64,000 nucleotides of DNA, taken from NCBI GenBank assembly GCA_002452815.1, contig DKFM01000004.1, positions 100,020 to 164,019 of the forward strand. Direction: 5' to 3'. Both the position numbers and the translations under genes were made by a program. Below are positions 8,033 through 15,359 of the stretch, one piece after another. The notes beneath the pieces were generated by a model. The model was not told the origin of the DNA and searched no databases. It saw only the letters and a program-made list of their open reading frames with translations. This DNA comes from Rhodobacteraceae bacterium UBA6796 (GTDB lineage: Bacteria; Pseudomonadota; Alphaproteobacteria; Rhodobacterales; Rhodobacteraceae). The first letter of the stretch is position 1, and each line of letters opens with the position of its first letter.

Positions 8033-9104
8033 GATCGCCCTGCAGCACGAGTTCGGCGGCTTCGCGCTCGACATCGCCTTTTCGGCGCCCGGCGGGGTGA
8101 CGGCGCTGTTCGGCGCCTCGGGCGCGGGCAAGACGACGGTGGTCAATGCGGTTGCCGGGCTGATGCAGCCGGACCGGGGCCGTGTCGTGGCGCAGGGAGA
8201 GGTGTTGCTGGATACCGCCGCCGGGCTCTGCCTGCCCCCGCACCGCCGCCGCGTCGGCTATGTGTTTCAGGATCACCGCCTGTTCCCGCATCTGTCGGTG
8301 CGCGGCAACCTGACATATGGCACGCGATTTGCGCCGCGCGGGGCGACCGGCCCCGGCTTCGATCAGGTGGTCGAGATGCTGGGCATCGGCGCCCTGCTCG
8401 GCCGCCGCCCCGGCGCGCTGTCGGGGGGCGAAAAGGCGCGGGTCGCGATTGGCCGGGCGCTGCTGTCGCGCCCCCGGCTGCTGTTGCTGGATGAACCGCT
8501 GGCCGCGCTGGATGCCCCCCGGCGCGAGGAAATCCTGCCGTTTCTGGAACGGTTGCGCGATGCCGGGATGCCGGTGCTTTATGTCAGCCATTCGGTGGCC
8601 GAGGTGGCGCGGCTGGCCTCAACGCTGGTGGTGCTGGGCGGGGGCCGCGTGCTAGCGGCAGGGCCCGCGGCCGAGGTGCTGGCCGACCCGGCACTGGCTG
8701 CGCAATTCGGCGCGCAAGAGGCGGGCGCCGTGATCCATGCGCGCCTGATCGCGCGCGAAGACGACGGGCTGGCCCATCTTGAAACCGGGGCCGGGCCGAT
8801 CTGGTTGCCCGATGCGCCGGGCCAGCCGGGCGAGGAATTGCGCGTGCGCATTCACGCCAGCGACGTGATCCTGTCCCGCCACCGCCCCGAGGGCCTGTCG
8901 GCGCTGAACATCCTGCCCGGCGTGGTGACACGGATCGCGCCCGACGCGGGCGGCCGCGCCTGGGTGCAGGTCCGGCTGGGTCAGGACTCGATCCTGGCGC
9001 GGATCACGCAGCGGTCGGTCGCCGCCCTGGGGCTGGCCCCGGGGGTGGAGTGCTTCGCAGTGCTGAAATCGGTCGCCGTGACGCGTGACGATCTGGGGCA
9101 TTGA
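8025..9104 (+). CDS. modC: molybdate ABC transporter ATP-binding protein
   Basis: 359-residue ATPase of the molybdate importer. Walker A is GASGAGKTT (about residues 31-39), the ABC signature is LSGGEKARV and Walker B is LLLLDEP, followed by the switch His in YVSHS. The C-terminal ~70 residues (from LSALNILPGVV) form a TOBE/Mop domain, as usual for ModC, which can bind molybdate and regulate transport. The true start is ATG 8025 inside the end of modB; the frame is open upstream but that is modB overlap. Confidence 0.95.
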   Translation: MLEIALQHEFGGFALDIAFSAPGGVTALFGASGAGKTTVVNAVAGLMQPDRGRVVAQGEVLLDTAAGLCLPPHRRRVGYVFQDHRLFPHLSVRGNLTYGTRFAPRGATGPGFDQVVEMLGIGALLGRRPGALSGGEKARVAIGRALLSRPRLLLLDEPLAALDAPRREEILPFLERLRDAGMPVLYVSHSVAEVARLASTLVVLGGGRVLAAGPAAEVLADPALAAQFGAQEAGAVIHARLIAREDDGLAHLETGAGPIWLPDAPGQPGEELRVRIHASDVILSRHRPEGLSALNILPGVVTRIAPDAGGRAWVQVRLGQDSILARITQRSVAALGLAPGVECFAVLKSVAVTRDDLGH

Positions 9105-9111
9105 CGCAAAA

Positions 9112-9135
9112 GGCGCGCAGGTTCCCCCGCGCGCC
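9112..9135 (-). terminator. hairpin between modC and hsp20 ends
   Basis: Inverted repeat GGCGCGC-N10-GCGCGCC in the 54-bp gap between convergent modC and hsp20. On the minus strand it is followed by TTTTGCG, so it can terminate hsp20 transcription. Confidence 0.5.
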
Positions 9136-9158
9136 CGATTCCAATTCCAGAGGCCGGA

Positions 9159-9623
9159 TCAGGCCTCGACGGTCTCGACCCGCTTGGCCTCGACCGTGGT
9201 CGGCCCGGCAATCTCGATCCGGCGCGGTTTCAGCGCCTCGGGCACCTCGCGCAGCAGGTCGATATGCAGCATGCCGTCGGCATGGCTTGCGCCCGAAACC
9301 TTCATGTGATCGGCCAGCGCGAAGCGACGCTCGAACGCGCGGGTGGCGATGCCACGGTGCAGATAGGTGCGTGCGCCCGCCTCTTCGGCCTTGCGGCCCG
9401 TGACGATCAGCGCGCCATCGCGCAACTCGACCGACAGCTCGTCCGAGCCGAAGCCCGCAACCGCAATCGAGATGCGATAGGCATTCTCGTCGGTTTTCTC
9501 GATGTTATAGGGGGGATAGGTCGGCTGGCCGACATCGGCCGCGGAAATCCGGTCCATCAGGTCGGCCACGCGGTCAAAGCCGACGGTGGCGCGATAGAGC
9601 GGCGAAAAATCAAAGTTACGCAT
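9159..9623 (-). CDS. small heat-shock protein (Hsp20/IbpA type)
   Basis: 154-residue ATP-independent holdase chaperone. The alpha-crystallin domain spans about residues 35-125: PPYNIEKTDENAYRISIAVAGF opens it, LIVTGRK is the conserved strand, and RRFALADHMKV...GMLHIDL closes it. The N-terminal RNFDFSPLYRATVGFDR motif is typical of the IbpA/HspH class of proteobacteria. A GAGGATGACACA ribosome-binding site precedes ATG 9623. The protein ends in a Val/Glu-rich tail. No partner chaperone gene is adjacent. It is probably heat inducible, but I see no convincing thermosensor in the short leader. Confidence 0.93.
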   Translation of the reverse strand: MRNFDFSPLYRATVGFDRVADLMDRISAADVGQPTYPPYNIEKTDENAYRISIAVAGFGSDELSVELRDGALIVTGRKAEEAGARTYLHRGIATRAFERRFALADHMKVSGASHADGMLHIDLLREVPEALKPRRIEIAGPTTVEAKRVETVEA

Positions 9624-9772
9624 TGTGTCATCCTCATCGGAGCGATGGTCGTTTTGCCCGCCCCTGCGGGGCCGGACGGTTCACGACGGGGCCCGGTTCG
9701 GCACCCCGACGACACAAATCTGGGAAGACCGCGCGGCGCTTTCAAGCCCCCCCGCGCGCCATGGGCGCAGGC

Positions 9773-10552
9773 TCAGGGGCGAATGAATTTTGCGCCCTTG
9801 GCCCGGCTGATCTGTGCGTCGGGCGCGTCGCTGCGCGCCTTCATCGCCGCACGCAGATCGGCCACATGATCGACCAGACTGCCCAGCGATACCGGCTCAT
9901 CCGCCCGCGCGGCCTTGGCCGAGATCACCGAAACGATATGCGGCTCGCCATCGCGCATCGCGAAGACCGGCGCACCGGACGAGCCGAAATCGGCCGCACA
10001 GTTCATCATCACCACATCGGCCGCGCGTTCCAGTACCTGGCAGACATCTTGCAGCGAAGGTGCCTCGGCCCGGTCATGGGCATAGGAGACAACGCCTACC
10101 GTTTCCCCGATCACCGGCGCAGTGTCGAGCGTGAAGGGACGCAACTGCGGCAGGCGGATCGGCTGATCCAGCTCGATCAGCGCCAGATCGCGGGCCACGC
10201 GGGCGATCTTGTCGGCGCCCTGATACTGATAGGCGGGCGGCACCATCGCACGCCGCACCCCGCGATAGGCGACGGCCCGGCCATTGCGCCAGCCCGCGCG
10301 AAATTCGATCTGATCGGTCGGGATCATCGCGCCGGTCGTGCTGTCGAACAGGCAATGCGCGGCGGTCAGCACCTGATCGGGGGCGATCAGCGTGCCGGTG
10401 CAGAAACTGCCCTTGCCAAGTTCAAGCCGCCCGACCGCCTCCCATCCGCGGCTGGCAGAGCCGGTGGACAGCAGTTTCAGCGTGCCTTGCTCGGCCATCG
10501 CCGGGGCGAAAGGAACACACAACAGGGCAACAAGGCTCAAGACACGGATCAC
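9773..10552 (-). CDS. secreted trypsin-like serine protease
   Basis: 259-residue S1-family protein with a signal peptide (MIRVLSLVALLCVPFAPAMA). The catalytic triad is seen as TAAHCLF (His), ARDLALIEL (Asp) and FGSSGAPVF (Ser). The usual GDSGGP around the nucleophile is changed to GSSGAP, a variant common in short alphaproteobacterial periplasmic proteases. There is no PDZ domain, so it is not a DegP-type protease. It lies alone between hsp20 and glcF on the same strand; substrates unknown. Confidence 0.85.
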   Translation of the reverse strand: MIRVLSLVALLCVPFAPAMAEQGTLKLLSTGSASRGWEAVGRLELGKGSFCTGTLIAPDQVLTAAHCLFDSTTGAMIPTDQIEFRAGWRNGRAVAYRGVRRAMVPPAYQYQGADKIARVARDLALIELDQPIRLPQLRPFTLDTAPVIGETVGVVSYAHDRAEAPSLQDVCQVLERAADVVMMNCAADFGSSGAPVFAMRDGEPHIVSVISAKAARADEPVSLGSLVDHVADLRAAMKARSDAPDAQISRAKGAKFIRP

Positions 10553-10609
10553 GGGGGCGTCCCTTCGACAGTCGGCTTGCTGTAGTCCTAGGCCAGACCT
10601 GCGGCGATT

Positions 10610-11893
10610 TTAAGGCATATTTACCAAGGCCTGCGGTTTCGGCCCGCCGGTCGCCCAATCCAGCAGTTCGACCGTATGCACCACCGGAATCGCGGTGCCT
10701 GATCCGATCTGCACCATGCAACCGATATTCCCCGCGGCGATGATCTGCGGCGCCTTCGCCTCCAGCGTGGCGACCTTGCGCGCCTTCAGCTCGGCCGAGA
10801 TCTCGGGCTGCAACAGGTTATAGGTGCCCGCCGAACCACAGCACAGATGGCTGTCGGCGGGTTCGACCACCTCGAACCCGGCGGTTTTCAGCAGATCCTT
10901 CGGCGCAGATTTCACCTGCTGGCCGTGCTGCAGCGAACAGGCCGCGTGATAGGCCACGCGCAGCCCCTGCGGTGCCTGCGCGGGCAGGCCGATGCGCGCC
11001 AGAAACTCCGACACGTCGCAGGCCAGCCCCGCCACCCTGGCCGCGTCATCCGCCAGCGGATCGGTGCGGAACATATGGCCGTAATCCTTCACCGTCGTGC
11101 CACAGCCCGAGGTGTTGATGATGACCGCGTCCAGATCGCCCGCCGACAGATAGGCGCGGATGTTGCGCGCAGCCTGCGCGTGGCTTTCCCCCTCGCGGCC
11201 CATGTGGTGCGACAGCGCCCCGCAACAGCCCAGATTGCGCGGGATCACCACCTCGCAGCCCAACCGGCGCAACAGGCGGATCGTGGCATCGTTGATATCG
11301 GTGTTGAGCGCGCGCTGCGCGCAGCCGGTCTGCAACGCCACGCGGTATTTGCGCGGTCCGATGGCGGCAAAGGTCTGGGCATCGTCATTGCGGCTGACCG
11401 GGGGCAACCGCGCCGGCGCCATCGCCAGCATCGCGCGCAGCCGGGCATCGGGCAACAACCGCGCAAAGGGCTTTGCCAGCTTCGCCGCTGCCATCGCCAG
11501 CCGGAACCGCCCCGGATAGGGCACGATCCGCGCCAGCGTGGCGCGCAGCAGCCGGTCCATCAGCGGGCGGCGGTAGGTGCGTTCGACATGGGCGCGGGCA
11601 TGGTCGATCAAATGCATGTAATGCACCCCCGACGGGCAGGTCGTCATGCAGGCCAGACAGGACAGGCAGCGGTCGATATGCTTGACCGTCTGCGCATCGG
11701 CGGGGCGGTCGTTTTCAAGCATGTCCTTGATCAGATAGATCCGCCCGCGCGGACTGTCCAATTCATCGCCCAGCACCTGATAGGTCGGGCAGGTGGCGGT
11801 GCAGAACCCGCAATGCACGCAGGCGCGCAGGATCTTGTTGGCCTCGGCGATGCCCGGATCGGCCAGTTGCTCGGGCGTGAAATTGGTCTGCAT
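10610..11893 (-). CDS. glcF: glycolate oxidase iron-sulfur subunit
   Basis: 427-residue electron-transfer subunit of glycolate oxidase (glycolate to glyoxylate, membrane-associated). Two ferredoxin-like 4Fe-4S motifs: Cys25-x2-Cys28-x2-Cys31-x3-Cys35 (CVHCGFCTATCP) and Cys76-x2-Cys79-x2-Cys82-x3-Cys86 (CLSCLACMTTCP). Two CCG domains follow (NLGCCGALSHH and DSHLCCGSAG), as in heterodisulfide-reductase-type subunits. Its ATG overlaps the glcE stop codon by one base (TGATG). Last gene of the glcDEF operon. Confidence 0.95.
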   Translation of the reverse strand: MQTNFTPEQLADPGIAEANKILRACVHCGFCTATCPTYQVLGDELDSPRGRIYLIKDMLENDRPADAQTVKHIDRCLSCLACMTTCPSGVHYMHLIDHARAHVERTYRRPLMDRLLRATLARIVPYPGRFRLAMAAAKLAKPFARLLPDARLRAMLAMAPARLPPVSRNDDAQTFAAIGPRKYRVALQTGCAQRALNTDINDATIRLLRRLGCEVVIPRNLGCCGALSHHMGREGESHAQAARNIRAYLSAGDLDAVIINTSGCGTTVKDYGHMFRTDPLADDAARVAGLACDVSEFLARIGLPAQAPQGLRVAYHAACSLQHGQQVKSAPKDLLKTAGFEVVEPADSHLCCGSAGTYNLLQPEISAELKARKVATLEAKAPQIIAAGNIGCMVQIGSGTAIPVVHTVELLDWATGGPKPQALVNMP

Positions 11894-12966
11894 CAGCCCA
11901 TCCTTCCGGGGTTCAGAATACCGCGCGGATCAAAGCGGGCGCGCAGCTCGCGGCTCAGCGCGGCCAGCGGCGCCGGTTCGGGCTCGAAGGCCGGGGCCGT
12001 GCCGCGCAGGCAGGTCGCGTGCCCGCTGTAGGGCGCCGCCAGCGCCCGCGCATCCGTGCCCTCGGGCAGCAGCGCCCAGATCAGCCCGCCGCCCCAGTCC
12101 AGCACCACCTCGCCGCCCAGCCGCGCCAGGATGCCCGGCGCATCCGAAGGCTTGACCGAGAACCGCCAGATATCCCCCGCACGGCCCTGAAACGGCCCCA
12201 CCGCAGCCAGATCGGCCCAGATCTGCGCCGATCCGTCGCGCTCGATCCGCGCACCGTGGGGCGCCAGCAGATCGGCCAGACGCGCCGCGCGATAGGCCAC
12301 CGATTCCGCCAGCCCCTCGATGCGGATCACCGCACCAACGCCCGGCAGCCAGCCCGCCCCCGACACATCGAACGGCGAGCCCAGCGCGACCGCCAGGGCC
12401 GCAGGCGCCGCAGCGGCCGGAATGTCCAGCACCACGGTCACCTGCGCGGGCGCGGCGGGCAGCAGCTTGAACGCCACCTCCGAAATCACCCCCAGCGTGC
12501 CCCAGCTGCCCGCCAGCAGCTTGACCAGATCATAGCCGGTGACGTTCTTCATCACCCGCCCGCCATTCTTGACCACCGTGCCCGCCCCGTCGACAAAGCG
12601 CAGCCCGATCAGGCTGTCGCGGCAGGCCCCCGCCTGCACGCGCCGTGGCCCGGACACATTGGCCGCCACCACGCCGCCGATCGTGCTTTCGCCAACGGTG
12701 CCCAGCAAGGCACCCCAGCGCGCAGGTTCGAACGGCAGGCGCTGGCCCTCGGCCGCCACCGCCGCCTCGATCTCGGTCAGGGTCGTGCCCGCCCCGGCAA
12801 CCAGCGTCAGCGCGCCCGGTTCATACAGCCGGATGCCCGTAATCCCGACCTGCAGCGGCAAGCCCTGCCGCGCGCCCACGGGCCGGGTGCCGCCACCGAC
12901 GATCTCGAACGGACCCTGCGCCGCACGGACCGCCTCGGCCAATTCCTCTTCACTTGCAACCTTCAT
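11893..12966 (-). CDS. glcE: glycolate oxidase FAD-binding subunit
   Basis: 357-residue second flavin subunit of glycolate oxidase. The N-terminal FAD-binding type 4 (PCMH) fold is visible: FEIVGGGTRPVGARQGLP (residues ~20-37), LVAGAGTTLTEIEAAVA, TIGGVVAANVSGPRR and the GRVMKNVTGYDLVKLLAGSWGTLGVISEV block that lines the FAD pocket. It is shorter than GlcD and has only a reduced C-terminal oxidase domain, as expected for GlcE. It is separated from glcD by 66 bp that contain half of a dispersed repeat. Confidence 0.95.
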   Translation of the reverse strand: MKVASEEELAEAVRAAQGPFEIVGGGTRPVGARQGLPLQVGITGIRLYEPGALTLVAGAGTTLTEIEAAVAAEGQRLPFEPARWGALLGTVGESTIGGVVAANVSGPRRVQAGACRDSLIGLRFVDGAGTVVKNGGRVMKNVTGYDLVKLLAGSWGTLGVISEVAFKLLPAAPAQVTVVLDIPAAAAPAALAVALGSPFDVSGAGWLPGVGAVIRIEGLAESVAYRAARLADLLAPHGARIERDGSAQIWADLAAVGPFQGRAGDIWRFSVKPSDAPGILARLGGEVVLDWGGGLIWALLPEGTDARALAAPYSGHATCLRGTAPAFEPEPAPLAALSRELRARFDPRGILNPGRMG

Positions 12967-12975
12967 CCGCCCTGC

Positions 12976-13031
12976 CTTCTTTCTGGCTCAAATATCCTGC
13001 GGGGGCCCGGGGGTGCAAAACCCCCGGCCGC
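12976..13031. repeat. dispersed palindromic repeat, half copy (a)
   Basis: Right-half copy of the family: TTCTTTCTGGCTCAAATATCCTGCGGGGG, followed by CCGGGGG-tgcaaaa-CCCCCGG. It fills the glcE/glcD gap. The matching left arm is absent. Confidence 0.6.
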
Positions 13032-13032
13032 C

Positions 13033-14466
13033 TCAGCCCGCGCGCCGTCCGGCACTGACGGCCAGCGGAAACACCTTGGCCGGGTTCAGCAGCCAGCCGG
13101 GATCGAACACATCCTTGACGCGCATCTGCGCCTCCAGATCGGGGGCGGCGAACTGCACTTCCATCAGGTCGCGCTTCTCGATGCCCACGCCATGCTCGCC
13201 GGTCAGACAGCCGCCAACCTCGACACACAGCTTCAGGATCTCGGCGCCCAGCGCCTCGCAACGCTGCAGATCGCCGGGCGTGTTGGCATTGTACAGGATC
13301 AGCGGATGCATATTGCCGTCGCCCGCATGGAAGACATTGGCCACGTCCAGCCCGAATTGCGCACTCAGCGCCCCGATCCGGCGCAGCACCTCGGGCAGCG
13401 CGCTGACCGGAATCGTGCCGTCCAGACACATGTAATCGTTGATCTGCCCCATCGCGCCGAAGGCCGACTTGCGGCCCAGCCAGATCCGCCGCGCCTCGTC
13501 CTCGGACTGCGCCTCGCGAAATTCGACCGGGCTGTGGCGCTCGGCGATTTGCCGGATCAGACGCAACTGCTCGTCAATCTCGGCGGCGCTGCCCTCGACC
13601 TCGACGATCAGCAGCGCCTCGCAATCGGGATAGCCGGCATGGGCGAAATCCTCGGTCGCGCGAATGCAGGGGCGGTCCATGAATTCGATCGCCACCGGCA
13701 GAACGCCCGCGCGGATGATGTCGGCCACACAGGCGCCCGCCACCTCGTTGGCATCGAACCCGATCAATACGGGACGCGCGCCCTCGGGCTTGGGCAGGAT
13801 GCGCAGCGTGGCCTCGGTCACCACGCCCAACTGTCCCTCGGACCCGCAGATCACACCCAGCAGGTCCAGCCCGCCCGCATCGCACCAGGGCCCGCCGATC
13901 TGCAGCACCTCGCCCGCCATGGTGACCAGCGTCACCCCCAGCAGGTTGTTGGTGGTCACACCGTATTTCAGGCAATGCGCGCCGCCCGAATTCATCGCGA
14001 TATTGCCCGCGATAGCACAGGCCAGCTGGCTCGACGGATCGGGTGCATAGAACCAGCCGTCGCTTTCGACCGCGCCGGTCACCGACAGGTTGGTGCGCCC
14101 GGCCTCGACCCGGATGAAGCGGTTCGGATAATCGGTCTCCAGCACCGCATTCATCCGCGCCAGCCCCAGCACCACCGAATCGGCCGAGGGCATGGAGCCG
14201 CCGGCAAGGCTCGTCCCCGCGCCGCGCGGCACCACCGGCACGCCCTCGGCATGGCAGACCTTCAGTGCCGCCGCGACCTCGGCGGTCGAGCGCGGCAGCA
14301 CCACCGCCAAAGGCGCACAGCGATAGGCCGACAGCGCGTCACATTCATAGGCGCGGGTTTCCTCGGGCGTGTCGATCACGGCATCGGCAGGCAAAACCGC
14401 CCGCAGCCGCGCCACGATCGCCGCCTTGCGCGCCAGAATAGCGGCGCTGGGAATGGGCATTTCCAT
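13033..14466 (-). CDS. glcD: glycolate oxidase FAD-linked subunit
   Basis: 477-residue catalytic subunit oxidising glycolate (and often D-lactate) to the 2-oxo acid. The FAD-binding type 4 domain covers about residues 55-230, with VPVVPRGAGTSLAGGSMP, DPSSQLACAIAGNIAMNSGGAHCLKYG and GSEGQLGVVTEATLRI. The C-terminal FAD-oxidase domain carries NVFHAGDGNMHPLILY and GGCLTGEHGVGIEKR. ATG 14466 has GGAGG eight bases upstream. The frame continues open far upstream (to 16287), but that region is antisense to DUF599 and is not coding. First gene of glcDEF; promoter and dyad at 14483-14501. Confidence 0.95.
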   Translation of the reverse strand: MEMPIPSAAILARKAAIVARLRAVLPADAVIDTPEETRAYECDALSAYRCAPLAVVLPRSTAEVAAALKVCHAEGVPVVPRGAGTSLAGGSMPSADSVVLGLARMNAVLETDYPNRFIRVEAGRTNLSVTGAVESDGWFYAPDPSSQLACAIAGNIAMNSGGAHCLKYGVTTNNLLGVTLVTMAGEVLQIGGPWCDAGGLDLLGVICGSEGQLGVVTEATLRILPKPEGARPVLIGFDANEVAGACVADIIRAGVLPVAIEFMDRPCIRATEDFAHAGYPDCEALLIVEVEGSAAEIDEQLRLIRQIAERHSPVEFREAQSEDEARRIWLGRKSAFGAMGQINDYMCLDGTIPVSALPEVLRRIGALSAQFGLDVANVFHAGDGNMHPLILYNANTPGDLQRCEALGAEILKLCVEVGGCLTGEHGVGIEKRDLMEVQFAAPDLEAQMRVKDVFDPGWLLNPAKVFPLAVSAGRRAG

Positions 14467-14482
14467 GAATGTTCCTCCGTTG

Positions 14483-14501
14483 TGGTAAAAAATTATAACC
14501 A
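14483..14501 (-). promoter_or_regulatory. glcD promoter with TGGT-N11-ACCA dyad
   Basis: On the minus strand, 17-35 bp upstream of the glcD start, lies an AT-rich patch containing a perfect -10 box TATAAT (14492-14497) and a TTGCCA that can serve as -35 about 15 bp further upstream. The -10 lies inside a dyad TGGT-N11-ACCA. The same spacing and arms occur upstream of the GntR gene at 35553. A GntR/FCD regulator acting here is an inference. Confidence 0.5.
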
Positions 14502-14547
14502 ATTTACGGATCTGGCAAGGCCGGATTACAGACGCTAGGGTGTCGTC

Positions 14548-15249
14548 ATGGAAAACACCCTGCATATCGGCCCGCTCGGGCCTTGGGATCTGGCCGCGCT
14601 GGCCTTGCTGGTTGGCTGCTGGCTGTGGATCGGCTGGCGCACCGAACACCCGCCGGCGCAGCGTCCGTCGGTCGGGCGGCTGATGGAGGGATACCGGCGC
14701 GAATGGATGCGGCAGATGGTGACCCGTCAGCCACGCATTTTCGACGGGGCGATGATGGACGGGCTGCGGCAATCGACGACCTTCTTCGCCTCGACCGCGC
14801 TGATCGCGATCGGCGGCGGGCTGGCGCTGATCGGCAACCCCGAACGGATCACCGATCTGGCGCAGGATTTCGCGCTGGACGAAGGGCCGAAACTGCTGTG
14901 GGAGGCACGGATCCTGACCGCCGTCCTGTTCGGCGCCAACGCCTTCATGAAATTCGTCTGGTCGCACCGGCTGTTCAGCTATGCCGCGATCGCGATGGCG
15001 GCGGTGCCCAATGATGCCGGCGACCCGCTGGCCTATCCGCGCGCCGAACAGGCGGCGCTGGTCAATATCAATGCCGCCAAAAGCTTCAACCGCGGGCTGC
15101 GTTCGGTTTATTTCGCGCTGACGGCACTGGCCTGGCTTCTGGGGCCCGAGGTGCTGATGATCGTGACGCTGTTCACCACCGCGATGCTCTGGCGGCGTGA
15201 ATTCGCCTCGACCGCGCGGCGCGCGCTGCTGGACAACCCGCCGGTCTGA
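14548..15249 (+). CDS. DUF599 family membrane protein
   Basis: 233-residue integral membrane protein of the DUF599 family, with no known biochemical role. About four hydrophobic segments are visible: LAALALLVGCWLWIGW near the N-terminus, STTFFASTALIAIGGGLALIG, a central one around ILTAVLFGANAFMKFVW, and VYFALTALAWLLGPEVLMIVTLFTTAML near the C-terminus. The region between the first two (YRREWMRQMVTRQPRIFDG) is the family's conserved cytosolic segment. It diverges from glcD with 81 bp between starts and converges on the membrane protein at 15360. Confidence 0.85.
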   Translation: MENTLHIGPLGPWDLAALALLVGCWLWIGWRTEHPPAQRPSVGRLMEGYRREWMRQMVTRQPRIFDGAMMDGLRQSTTFFASTALIAIGGGLALIGNPERITDLAQDFALDEGPKLLWEARILTAVLFGANAFMKFVWSHRLFSYAAIAMAAVPNDAGDPLAYPRAEQAALVNINAAKSFNRGLRSVYFALTALAWLLGPEVLMIVTLFTTAMLWRREFASTARRALLDNPPV

Positions 15250-15270
15250 GTGCGGGTCAGGCCGCCTCCG

Positions 15271-15335
15271 GCGGGAGTATTTGGGCCAAGAAGAAAAGGC
15301 TGCGAGCTTCTTCTTGGCACAAATACTCCCCGCGG
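15271..15335. repeat. dispersed palindromic repeat, full copy (b)
   Basis: Inverted pair GGGAGTATTTGGGCCAAGAAGAA ... TTCTTCTTGGCACAAATACTCCC around a short AAAGGCTGCGAGC centre, sitting between two convergent genes. It can form a long hairpin on either strand and may act as a bidirectional terminator. Confidence 0.75.
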
Positions 15336-15359
15336 AGCGTCCGCGCCCGCCACAGGCGG

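Noticed and set aside
12019..14538. 839-codon plus-strand frame opposite glcD/glcE
   Set aside because: Shadow of glcDE; Arg/Gln/His-rich composition typical for antisense frames here.
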